A DNA stretch of 64,000 nt, taken from contig CALMED010000047.1 of assembly GCA_937862815.1 (NCBI GenBank), positions 1 to 64,000 of the forward strand, read 5' to 3'. The stretch's first letter is position 1. Every line of letters begins with the position of its first letter. A program made the translations under genes and the position numbers. This DNA comes from an uncultured Chitinophagaceae bacterium (GTDB taxonomy: Bacteria; Bacteroidota; Bacteroidia; Chitinophagales; Chitinophagaceae). This document shows positions 1 through 8,600 of the stretch, piece by piece. The notes beneath the pieces are model-generated. The model had not been told where the DNA came from. It made no database searches and saw only the letters and a program-made list of their open reading frames with translations.

Positions 1-510
1 ACCCAACCCGTAACCCCTAACCCTCAACCCGTAACAACCAACCAACCACCTGCAACCAGCAACCTCCCCGTCGTCGCCCCCACGGCCATGCGGGATACGG
101 CAACAACCAGGATGGAGAACCGGCCCATGAACGCTCCGCCGGCAATCAGCAACCCCGTGCTCACGAAACGGGAAGCCGATCTCATCCGCACGCTCACCGT
201 GTTTGAAGACAGCATCACCCTGTCGCTCTACGACAACGGCGAGATTGACGGCGACACCGTGAGTGTGTTCCTGAACAACGAAGTGCTGGTATCGAAAGTG
301 GGCCTCTCTGCCACGGCGTATAAAGTGACCATCCCGGTGGAGCCGGGCCAGATTGTGCAACTCACCCTCTATGCCGAAAACCTCGGCCGCATCCCGCCCA
401 ACACCGGTCTGCTGGTGGTATACAGCGGCGACCAGCGCTACCAGGTCTTCTTCACCTCCACGCTTAACAAGAGCGCGGTCATCCTGCTGAAACGCGATGA
501 AAGTCCCTGA
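1..510 (+). CDS. Exported-type protein of unknown function, 3' part only
   Basis: The frame is open from base 1 without a stop, so the start lies outside the window. The visible part begins with a Thr/Pro/Asn/Gln-rich linker of about 55 residues, then a compact module of roughly 100 residues containing DNGEIDGD, FLNNEVL and YAENLGRIPPNTGLL. The same module forms the C-terminal third of the next protein (FDDGVTDGD, YAENEGRIPPNTGLL), so the two are paralogous over this part. Its stop overlaps the next start by 14 nt, indicating co-transcription and probably coupled translation. I do not recognise a named family. The alternating hydrophobic pattern suggests a beta-sandwich, which is inference. 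A Met at base 88 is available but lies within the linker and is unlikely to be the true start. Confidence 0.75.
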   Translation, partial: TQPVTPNPQPVTTNQPPATSNLPVVAPTAMRDTATTRMENRPMNAPPAISNPVLTKREADLIRTLTVFEDSITLSLYDNGEIDGDTVSVFLNNEVLVSKVGLSATAYKVTIPVEPGQIVQLTLYAENLGRIPPNTGLLVVYSGDQRYQVFFTSTLNKSAVILLKRDESP

Positions 511-1390
511 CCGTTTCGCCCTGTTCCTCCTGCTCCTGCTCTTGGGCAGTAACGGCATCGCCCAGCAGGTGACCGGCCTCTGGCAGGGCAATTTCCGCAG
601 CAGTACCCTGCCGCAGACCGGCCGCTACAGCTATGAAGTGCTGCTGTTCCAGAACGGAACCAACCTCACCGGCTTTACGTACTCGGGCAACGGCAGTTTT
701 TACGCCGTGTGCGAACTCAAAGGCAAAGTGTACGAAACGCACATGGTCATCACCGAAACCCGCAACGTGGTGCCCGCCGGTCCGGTACAAGGCGAGATCA
801 AACAGCAGCACATCCTTTTTTTCCAGGATGCGGAAGATGATGAGGTAACGGGTGAGTGGCGGCAGATCAACCGCGTTCCCTTCCAGGTGCGTCCCGAACA
901 GGGTACCACCTTCCTCCGCCGGGCAACGGAGGCGGAACAGTCGCCCCTCCTGCAGGTGCTGCGCCGGCTGGGACGGGTAGCCACAGAACCGGCTGTGCCA
1001 CCGCAGAGCACTGCCAAAGAGTCCAACCCTGCCGACGATCCGCGCCTCCGCGAACGCCCGCTCCTCTTCCGCGATACCGTGTCCGTACAGGGCGACACCC
1101 TGCGGTTCCGCCTCTTTGACGACGGGGTGACCGATGGCGACCGGGTAACCGTGTTGGTTAACGGAGTGGTATTGCTGCAAAATGCGGAACTGGGAGCACA
1201 ACCACAGGAATGGGTACTGTACTGGCCGGCCGGGCAGTCACAGGTGGAGATTGTCTTCTACGCCGAAAACGAAGGCCGCATCCCGCCCAACACCGGCCTG
1301 CTGCGCATCAACGACGGCCGGCAGCAACACGAACTGCGGTTCCGCAGCGACCGGCAGACCAGCGCCGGCGTGGTATTGCGGAAACAATGA
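497..1390 (+). CDS. Secreted two-domain protein of unknown function
   Basis: 297 residues. A clear signal peptide (hydrophobic run, cleavage near GIAQQ) sends it to the periplasm or surface. Residues about 25-150 form a beta-rich N-terminal region (GLWQGNF, SYEVLLFQNG, GEWRQIN) resembling small lipocalin-like or extracellular domains, but no family can be named. A low-complexity linker (about 155-185) leads to a C-terminal module (about 190-297) matching the module in the preceding gene. It overlaps that gene by 14 nt. A strong hairpin-plus-T-run terminator lies about 140 nt downstream, so the pair probably ends a transcription unit. Function unknown. Confidence 0.85.
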   Translation: MKVPDRFALFLLLLLLGSNGIAQQVTGLWQGNFRSSTLPQTGRYSYEVLLFQNGTNLTGFTYSGNGSFYAVCELKGKVYETHMVITETRNVVPAGPVQGEIKQQHILFFQDAEDDEVTGEWRQINRVPFQVRPEQGTTFLRRATEAEQSPLLQVLRRLGRVATEPAVPPQSTAKESNPADDPRLRERPLLFRDTVSVQGDTLRFRLFDDGVTDGDRVTVLVNGVVLLQNAELGAQPQEWVLYWPAGQSQVEIVFYAENEGRIPPNTGLLRINDGRQQHELRFRSDRQTSAGVVLRKQ

Positions 1391-1503
1391 GGGCTTGTTG
1401 TTACCTTGATTGTATTTAATGCATATCAGACTGCTGGAGTTTTGAAAAAATCAAGGCCCTGGCGCCCGGCACTACAGTAGCACACAAGCTTAATCAGAGC
1501 CTG

Positions 1504-1617
1504 CCCCGCCTCAGCGGGGGACCCCTCCCGGGATCGGGGTGTAATCGATCCCGGGGGCCCTTTTTTGGTACTTTGGCGCCTGCCCCGAACCCTTTCGGGG
1601 GGCAAGCAAAAAAGTAC
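1504..1617. repeat. Cluster of palindromes in a 367-base gene-free stretch
   Basis: Between the stop at 1390 and selD at 1758 there is no supportable gene. The stretch holds three perfect hairpins in a row: CCCCGC/GCGGGG at 1504-1519; a 10-bp stem at 1527-1555 (listed as a terminator); and CCCCGAA/TTCGGGG at 1583-1600, enclosed by an outer inverted repeat GTACTTT (1568-1574) / AAAGTAC (1611-1617). The nested last element looks like a dispersed palindromic intergenic repeat rather than a simple terminator. Nothing else was seen from 1618 to 1757 beyond AT-rich sequence that presumably carries the selD promoter. Confidence 0.6.
1527..1566 (+). terminator. Rho-independent terminator after the first gene pair
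   Basis: Perfect 10-bp stem CCCGGGATCG / CGATCCCGGG with a 9-nt loop, followed by GGCCC and six T residues. Confidence 0.65.
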
Positions 1618-1757
1618 AGAAAACTACTCAATAGTGTTTTGTTTAAAGTCCAAAAAAATGATTATAAAAATCACACCTGGATTATTTGCTATTCGCTTGA
1701 TTCCTTCAACGATACATTAAAATAAAAACCATTAATAAACAGTAAGATATTTGCACC

Positions 1758-2816
1758 ATGCAACCAGAACCCATCCGCCTCACCCAGTACTCCCACGGCG
1801 CCGGCTGCGGCTGTAAGATCGCCCCGTCTGTGCTGCAGGAAATTTTGCACGGCAGCAGTGAAAGCACCGCCTTCCCGCAGCTGCTCGTGGGCAACGGGCA
1901 CAACGACGATGCCGCCGTATACGACCTCGGCAACGGCACGGCCCTCATCGCCACCACCGATTTCTTCTCCCCCATTGTGGACGACGCGTTCGACTACGGC
2001 CGCATCGCCGCCGCCAACGCTATCAGCGATGTGTATGCCATGGGCGGGCGTCCCCTGCTGGCCCTGGCCGTGCTGGGCTGGCCCGTAGACAAGCTGCCGG
2101 CCGGCCTCGCCCGGCAGGTGCTGGAAGGCGCCCGCGCCACCTGTGCGGCCGCCGGCATCCCGCTGGCCGGTGGGCACAGCATCGACGCCCCCGAACCGTT
2201 CTTTGGATTGGCCGTCAACGGCAACGTGGAGCGGACGCGGCTCAAGCGCAACAACACGGCACTGGAAGGCGATCTTCTTTACCTCACCAAGCCGCTGGGC
2301 GTGGGCATCCTCAGCACCGCCCGCAAACGGGGCGTACTGGAGCCCGCCCACGAAGGGCTGGCCGAGGCGCAGATGCTGCAGCTGAACGACAGCGGTCCGC
2401 TGCTGGCGGCCCTCGAAGGGGTAACCGCGCTCACCGACGTCACGGGCTTCGGACTGCTGGGCCACCTGCTGGAAATGGCCGGGGGCAGCGGTCTCTCCGC
2501 CGAACTGCACTACAACCGCATCCCCGTGCTGGAAGCCGCCCGCGGCTACCTGGCGCAACGCATCGTGCCCGACGCCACCTACCGTAACTGGAACAGCTAC
2601 AGCAACCGGGTGGGCTTTGCGAAAGACGTGAACGTGCTGGAAGCCTTCAACCTGCTGCCCGACCCGCAGACCAACGGCGGCCTGCTCATCGCCGTGCGCC
2701 CCGCAGCGGCCCCCGCTGTGGAAGCCCTGCTGCGGGAGCGACACCCGGCCGTGGCAGCCACCCCCATCGGGCAACTCACGGCAGCCGGGGAAAAAGAGGT
2801 GAACGTACTGCCCTGA
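1758..2816 (+). CDS. selD: Selenide, water dikinase (selenophosphate synthetase)
   Basis: 352 residues, close to the usual ~345. SelD makes selenophosphate from selenide and ATP, the selenium donor for selenocysteine and for 2-selenouridine in tRNA. The N-terminal signature is intact: LTQYSHGAGCGCK with Cys17, Cys19 and Lys20, matching catalytic Cys17/Lys20 of the E. coli enzyme. Glycine-rich AIRS-family segments follow (NGHNDDAAVYDL, TDFFSPIVDD, AGGHSID, TDVTGFGLLGH), with DPQTNGGLL near the C-terminus. The catalytic position is TGC, so this is a Cys, not a Sec, form. No selA, selB, selC or selenouridine synthase gene is nearby, so the pathway served cannot be told from context. It stands alone behind a terminator. 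Confidence 0.97.
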   Translation: MQPEPIRLTQYSHGAGCGCKIAPSVLQEILHGSSESTAFPQLLVGNGHNDDAAVYDLGNGTALIATTDFFSPIVDDAFDYGRIAAANAISDVYAMGGRPLLALAVLGWPVDKLPAGLARQVLEGARATCAAAGIPLAGGHSIDAPEPFFGLAVNGNVERTRLKRNNTALEGDLLYLTKPLGVGILSTARKRGVLEPAHEGLAEAQMLQLNDSGPLLAALEGVTALTDVTGFGLLGHLLEMAGGSGLSAELHYNRIPVLEAARGYLAQRIVPDATYRNWNSYSNRVGFAKDVNVLEAFNLLPDPQTNGGLLIAVRPAAAPAVEALLRERHPAVAATPIGQLTAAGEKEVNVLP

Positions 2817-2873
2817 ATCATTTGCAAAGGGGAGCAGGACTTCGTATCTTACCCGGCATCTAAACGGCACTAT

Positions 2874-3203
2874 ATGGATCCCAAAACCACCGCCTGGCTG
2901 GCCTACCTCACCCCCGTTGGGTGGATCATCGCCCTCCTGCAACACGGCAACATGCAACCAAAAAGCAGCCTCGTGGTCTTTCACCTGCGGCAGATGTTTG
3001 GCCTGCTGGTGGCCTTTGCCTGTGTGCAGATCGTGAGTTATGTAACCGCTTTCCTGCCGGGCTCCTTTGCCCTGCTCTGGGTCCTGTACGTGTTTCTCTT
3101 CGTGCTCTGGCTCTCCGGTATCCTCAGCGCCATCAACGGGGAAGAAAAACCCCTTCCTTTCTTTGGGGTGCTGTTTCAGGAGTGGTTTGCCTTTATTAAA
3201 TAA
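2874..3203 (+). CDS. Small integral membrane protein, DUF4870/Tic20-like
   Basis: 109 residues with three to four hydrophobic segments (about 8-24, 40-62, 64-86). The opening TAWLAYLTPVGWIIALLQ, a middle VVFHLRQMFGL and the final short cytoplasmic stretch resemble the DUF4870/Tic20-like group of small bacterial membrane proteins, whose role is not established. It starts 57 nt after selD and ends 8 nt before the next gene, so it may be co-transcribed with the CotH-type gene. No catalytic residues are visible. Confidence 0.7.
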   Translation: MDPKTTAWLAYLTPVGWIIALLQHGNMQPKSSLVVFHLRQMFGLLVAFACVQIVSYVTAFLPGSFALLWVLYVFLFVLWLSGILSAINGEEKPLPFFGVLFQEWFAFIK

Positions 3204-3211
3204 GCCGGTAC

Positions 3212-4648
3212 ATGCGTTGTTCCTGCCCACACCCCTTGCTTCCCTTCCGCTTCGCCACGCTGTTGCTGGCAGCTGTTCTGCTGCTCACCGCCGGTTCGTG
3301 CCGCAAACAACAGGGCGGCCCTCCGCTTTCCGAAACCGATTCACTGGTCCTGTTCCGCCTCACCGACCTGCCGGAGATCCGGCTTGAAATAAGCCCGGAA
3401 GAATGGAACAAACTGCTCAGTAATTTCGACCAGAACCCCAAAAACGAAACCTATATCCTCGCGGGGTACCGGTTTAAACTGGGAGGGAAGGAGATCCTGC
3501 TCGACAGCATGGGCATCCGCCTCCGCGGCAACACCAGCCGGCGCCGGCCGGAGGGCACTACCGGGCAACCGCACCAGGTGGTGAACCCCGACTGGCACCA
3601 TGCTCATTTTGCATTGAAATTCGACAAGTACCGGAAAGAACAACGGTTCAACGGCAAAGCCCGGCTGAACCTCAAGTGGTTTAAAGACGACGCAAGCTAT
3701 GTACGCGAAATCTATGCCTACGACCTGTTCCGGCGCTTCGGCGTATGGTCGGCCCCGCAGGCTTCCTACTGCCGGCTCTCCCTGCACGTGAGCGGCGATC
3801 CCCGTCCCGCCTATTTTGGCGTGTACGCCCTGGTTGAACACGTGGATGAAGATTTTATAACGGCCCGCAGCGGGCAGTGGGGCAACGTACCCGGCTTTCT
3901 GTGGAAATGCGGCTGGGCCGGCAGCTATTCTGCCAACTTTGTGAGCACGGCCAGCGTGGGTGTGGAAGACGTAAAGCTCGACCCGGCCCGGTCGAAGTAC
4001 TTTGCCTACGACCTCAAAACACGGGAAAAGGAACTGGCCGCGGCGGAAGCGCAGCTGACAGACTTTATCCGGGAGCTGAACAGCCGCACAGGTGCCGGCT
4101 TTGAAGCCTGGGCGGAACAAAACATCAACGTGGAGCTTCTGCTGAAAGCCTACGCCGTTAATGTATTGGTGGGCATGTGGGACGATTACTGGGTCAACAC
4201 CAACAATTTCTACATCTATTTCACGCCGGCCGGAAAGGCCCATTTCATTCCGTACGACTACGACAATACCCTCGGCACCTCCCTGCTGATGCCCAACAGC
4301 GGTACGCAGGACCCGATGCAGTGGGGCCCGGCGACCGATCGCCCGCTGATCACCAAAATCCTGGCGGTGGACCGCTGGCGGCAGCAGTACCGCAACTATC
4401 TCCGGGAACTGGTGGCGCAGGGGCAATCGCTCTTTGCCTACCCGGCCAGCCTGCAACGCATCCTGGCCTGGCAGCAGCTGGTGGGCGCCTGGGTGAGCAA
4501 CGACACCGGAGAAGACATGGTGATTGAAGACAAACCTGCCGGTTGGGGCAACGCCCCGTTTTACCGGCTGCTGTCGGGCAACGATGCCGGCGGAGCCAAC
4601 GGTCCCGCCAACTTCTTCACCACCCGTACCCGGCAGATAAACTGGTAG
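3212..4648 (+). CDS. CotH-family lipoprotein (predicted protein kinase-like)
   Basis: 478 residues. The N-terminus has a hydrophobic run and a lipobox ending TAGSC, so the mature protein is probably a lipid-anchored envelope protein. CotH-family features: a conserved RLRGNTSRR segment (about 107), LNLKWFKDDASYVREIYAYD, a catalytic-core-like GVYALVEHVDEDF (about 200), and a DDYWVNTNNFYIYF...FIPYDYDNTLG block (about 325-355) corresponding to the metal/ATP-binding end. CotH of Bacillus phosphorylates spore-coat protein; bacterial homologues in Bacteroidota are uncharacterised, so substrate is unknown. A GC-rich hairpin follows the stop. Confidence 0.85.
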   Translation: MRCSCPHPLLPFRFATLLLAAVLLLTAGSCRKQQGGPPLSETDSLVLFRLTDLPEIRLEISPEEWNKLLSNFDQNPKNETYILAGYRFKLGGKEILLDSMGIRLRGNTSRRRPEGTTGQPHQVVNPDWHHAHFALKFDKYRKEQRFNGKARLNLKWFKDDASYVREIYAYDLFRRFGVWSAPQASYCRLSLHVSGDPRPAYFGVYALVEHVDEDFITARSGQWGNVPGFLWKCGWAGSYSANFVSTASVGVEDVKLDPARSKYFAYDLKTREKELAAAEAQLTDFIRELNSRTGAGFEAWAEQNINVELLLKAYAVNVLVGMWDDYWVNTNNFYIYFTPAGKAHFIPYDYDNTLGTSLLMPNSGTQDPMQWGPATDRPLITKILAVDRWRQQYRNYLRELVAQGQSLFAYPASLQRILAWQQLVGAWVSNDTGEDMVIEDKPAGWGNAPFYRLLSGNDAGGANGPANFFTTRTRQINW

Positions 4649-4662
4649 CACGTCCAAAAAAA

Positions 4663-4682
4663 CCGGCCCCTTACGGGGCCGG
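4663..4682. terminator. Bidirectional terminator between convergent genes
   Basis: Perfect 8-bp stem CCGGCCCC-TTAC-GGGGCCGG. Seven A residues on the left give a U-tract for leftward transcripts; a short T-run is on the right. It separates the CotH-type gene (+) from the PorP/SprF gene (-). Confidence 0.75.
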
Positions 4683-4747
4683 CGTTTCAAGCGGGAACAG
4701 GTGCTGTTGTCTGCGGTTTTTCAGTTGATGCGTTGGTGCGGCTGCAT

Positions 4748-5650
4748 TTATTTTTCCCGGGCGAGGTTATAACGGAGCATGAATTCATGCCCGAAGAAAC
4801 CGCCGTACTGGGTGTTGACAGGATTTCTGTAAACATCGAAGGAATAGCCCAGGTTGAGACCGTTGGCCAGGTTGATGCCGGCCGAAAGCATGATCTCCTG
4901 CGACCAGCGCCAGCCCACACCCCACCAGAACAGTTTCTTGTGCTCCACCCGCACGTTGGTAAGCACTTCGCTGGGCGCGTTGGGCAGGTAGATGACCAGG
5001 GCATTGGGCTTGATGACGGTTTCGTCATCCAGCCGGATATTATACGCGCCGTGGAAATAATAATGCCGGTAGAGGCGTGCCTGCGCCGTGGGGGTGAGGT
5101 TGCCCTCGTAAAACTCCAGTTTGCTCTGCACCAGCTGCGACACCGAAGCGCCCAGCTGAAAACGGTCATCGGTGTACGAGATACCAAAGCCGGCATCGGC
5201 CTTCAGCTTATTGTTGGCGGCGCCGATGGCGGGGTCGTTGCCCAACTCACGGGTAAGTTCCGCCTTGTTGAGGGAAAACTGCTGGAAACGACCCTCGAGG
5301 CCCACCGAAAAGATACCCCCGTTGCCGGTGTGGATGTGTTTGGCAAAAGACAGCTGCGCCCCGGTGCGGGAAGTGGGGCCGGTCTTATCGGAGTACAGGT
5401 ACCCCCCCAGGCCGATCTTCTGATCGGGCAGCTCGAACGAACCGAATGCAGTGGCTGTGGTGGGTCGCCCGCTGATGCCCGACCACTGGGTGCGGTAGGT
5501 AACCCCCACCATTTTCTGGAAATTAACCCCGGCCGTGGAGGGGTTGTGCAGCACCCCCTGCATGTCAAACAGCGAGGAGGTCTGCAACTGCTGGCCATAC
5601 CCGCTGAGGAACAGGCCGCTGAACAGAACGATATTGAGAAGCTTCTTCAT
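4748..5650 (-). CDS. PorP/SprF-family outer-membrane protein (T9SS-associated)
   Basis: 300 residues with a signal peptide (MKKLLNIVLFSGLFLSGYGQ). The PorP/SprF family signature follows: QGVLHNPSTAGVN near the mature N-terminus, then YRTQWSGI, GLGGYLYSDKTGP and alternating beta-barrel strands. In Flavobacterium, SprF is needed for secretion of the adhesin SprB, and SprF-like proteins are generally encoded next to proteins with type B T9SS tails. Here it lies 20 nt downstream of a 1125-residue type B protein on the same strand, matching that pairing, so its client is most likely that protein. Transcription ends at the hairpin at 4663. Confidence 0.93.
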   Translation of the reverse strand: MKKLLNIVLFSGLFLSGYGQQLQTSSLFDMQGVLHNPSTAGVNFQKMVGVTYRTQWSGISGRPTTATAFGSFELPDQKIGLGGYLYSDKTGPTSRTGAQLSFAKHIHTGNGGIFSVGLEGRFQQFSLNKAELTRELGNDPAIGAANNKLKADAGFGISYTDDRFQLGASVSQLVQSKLEFYEGNLTPTAQARLYRHYYFHGAYNIRLDDETVIKPNALVIYLPNAPSEVLTNVRVEHKKLFWWGVGWRWSQEIMLSAGINLANGLNLGYSFDVYRNPVNTQYGGFFGHEFMLRYNLAREK

Positions 5651-5670
5651 AACGTGTTTCGTTTTGGTGG

Positions 5671-8600
5671 TTATCGTATAATGGTTACATCACCCGACTT
5701 CTCAGCAACGGCTCCGTTGATGAGGTTGTACCGGATCTTGTAGTAATAGGTACCATCGGGAACGGCCTTGCCGTTGAAGGTGCCATCCCAGTCGTTCTGG
5801 TAGTTGTCGTTTTTATACACCGTCATGCCCGAGCGGTTGAACACGGTAACCGACACGCGGGACACACAGGCGGTACCGTTGGTCACCAGCCAGCGTTCGT
5901 TGATGCCGTCGCCGTTGGGCGTGAAGGCCTTCATGGGATCCACGCACACAGGTATTACGGTTACCAGCACATTGTCGGTGGAGGTACAGTTTTCGTTGTT
6001 CACCACGGTGAGGGTGTACACGGTGTTGGTAATGGGACTCACGGAAGGTGTGAGTGTACCCGCACCTGCTACCACGGTGGCCGCGGGTGTCCAGCGGATG
6101 GATGTGGCGGTGGCGAGGTTGGCTACCCCTTCGAGCGTGGCCTTGCTGCCCACGAGGATGGTCTTATCGGGACCAGCTGTAATCACCGGGTTAGGCCGTA
6201 TGCTGATGCGCACGGTAGCCGTGGTGGTACAGGCGCTGGTGGTAGCCCGCACGGTGTAAACGGTGGGAGCGTTGACCCGGGCAACGGGGTTGCTGATGTT
6301 GCCGGCAGACAGACCGGCACCCGGTGTCCACAAATAAGCCGTTGCATTGCCGGTGGCCCGCAGCTGTACAGGGGCGCCGGCGCATACCGATGTATCGGCC
6401 GGGGTGGCGGTAACGGTCAGGTTGTTGTTAAAGCCAACGGTCACAGTCTTGGTGATGAGACCACAGTAGGCATCCTGCACCGTGAGCGTTTTGGGTCCCT
6501 GGCTTTGCCCTGTAAACACATTGGAAGTCTGGAAGGGTCCGCCGTTGATGCTGTAGCGGTAGGGGGCAATGCCGCCGTTCACGGTAACCGTGATGGTACC
6601 GCTGTTGGGACTGGTACAGGAAGCGTTGGTGGTGGTTTCGGACACCGACATCTTGAGCAGGGTGGTATCACCATACTCCATGATGGTACCGTTGGCCTGG
6701 GGAGCAGCGATGCCTGTTACGAAAAGAATGCGGTTTTGCATGGACACAGAAGGAAGCACTTTCGATGGCGCGAAGCTCATGGTTTCGAAAATGTTGCCCG
6801 TGGGCGAAACATCCTTGATCCAGGTGGCGCCTCCGTCGGTGGTCTTGAACAACTGGCTGCCGGAGGTCACGTAGCCGTTGTTGGCATCGTGCATGCGCAG
6901 GCCCACGATGTTGCCGGGAGCATCTGTTGCAAGATTGCCGGTGATATCGGTCCAGGTGGTACCGCCATTGGTGGTTCTGTACACCCGGCGGATGCCGGTA
7001 TTGGTGAACATGTTCCCTATCACCACCACGGTATTGGCATCCAGTGCCTGGATTTCGGTATACGTAACAAAAGCGTTAGGGAAACCGGTGGGTCCGTTGT
7101 TGAGCGCCGGGAAGGGGCTGATATTGGTCCAGGTGGCACCGCCATCGGTGGTCTTGTACACCGCGTTGCGGCTGCCGGCAATATACCCTACTGTGCGGCT
7201 GCCAAAGCTCATGCGGCTGAAGCGGGGCGCGGTGGTGCCCACCGGGAATCCGCCAAAGGTCTGCCAGCTGGCGCCTCCGTTGTAGGAGCGCACAATAGTG
7301 GTGGTGCGGCTGGCGGCAGGTACGCTGAAGGCGCTGTAGGCTACGGCCCAAACGGTGTCTTTTCCGCTGGCATCCACATCATCGAACTGGAGTGCGACAT
7401 TGTTATACAGGGGGTCCAGCGTGGTTCCTTTGTCAGTGGTATTGTAGATGGTACCGGCATTGGTTACCAGGTAGGCCATGCCCGGAATGGGATAAGCCAG
7501 TCCGTTGATGGCAATATTGAGATTGGCAAAATCCTGGCGCCGCTTGTCCTGCCAGGTCTTGCCGCCATCTTCTGTCACCGTCACCGAAGGTCCGCCCACG
7601 GCCATGCCGTTATTACAATCGGGAAACTCCATCTCGAAATGTGTTACAACGAGGGGGACGGTCTTGTAGGGAGTCCGCCATTGGCCGCCGGGAACCGAAT
7701 CGGCCCATACTCCGTTGCTGCCGGCCGAAATAAAGCGGCCTGTGGGGGTAATCTCCAGGGCCCAGGTGGCAAACGTGCTGAAGTTTTCACCCTTGGGCAG
7801 ACTGCTCTCCTCTACCCAGTTGTTGCCATTGTCAACGGAGGTCCACATACGGGCAAAGTTGCCGCTGGAAAACAGTTTGCCGTTGGAGGCCCGCCGGAGC
7901 TGATAAGGATTAGAGGCATTAAGCACCTGCGGGTTGGGGATGGGGGGACCGGCATTGGGTCCCTGTGTAGGCGGAAACGGAAAGTTCAGAATTTCGTAGC
8001 GTCCCTGCTCCGGCTGGCCGGTAGCCAGGTTCACGGTGTTGTCGGCAGGTCCGGTGTTCACCCGTACCACGCAGTTGTTGTTGAACGACATGAGGACAAT
8101 CTGGTTGTCGTTAATGATGCTCAGGGCGCGGTATTGCTGAATAGCCGGGGCAATTGCAGCCGCATTGTACTGTGTGCCACAGGTTACCGTATTGGTATTG
8201 ATACCGGAATAACCCAGGCGTTCCTTGCTGAGCGAGTAATCGGTCAACACCCCGTTCTGGAATTTCCATACCAGGGCCGCGTTGTTGGCACTGGTGCCGA
8301 CGGTACCGCCCGTAGGCAAACAGGTGGAGGCATTGGCCGCCGGGATGGGCGGAAAATGCACCTGGCCACCGCCGGTTACATAGCCGACTCCGGAAGAGGT
8401 AAACTCAATGCGCCAGATCTCTTTGCCCTTAGCCGTTACATCCCAGATGAGGGGGGCCAGGTTGGGGTTGTTGATATAGCCCACCCGGGTCTTGCCGCCA
8501 ATGGGGGCAGCCAGCGAATCCCAGGAGGCACCGCCGTTGCGGGTTACGTATAATTTGGGGATGGAGTCGGGTGTATTCCACTGGCCGCCGATGTAACCGG

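Noticed and set aside
1806-1817. Selenocysteine codon in selD
   Set aside because: The catalytic position is TGC and the second is TGT; no in-frame TGA is present.
1689-3230. 513-codon leftward ORF over selD
   Set aside because: selD on the plus strand has full family motifs; this is its antisense shadow.
6505-8553. 682-codon rightward ORF
   Set aside because: Antisense to the Asp-box protein; rich in Gly/His/Val without domain character.
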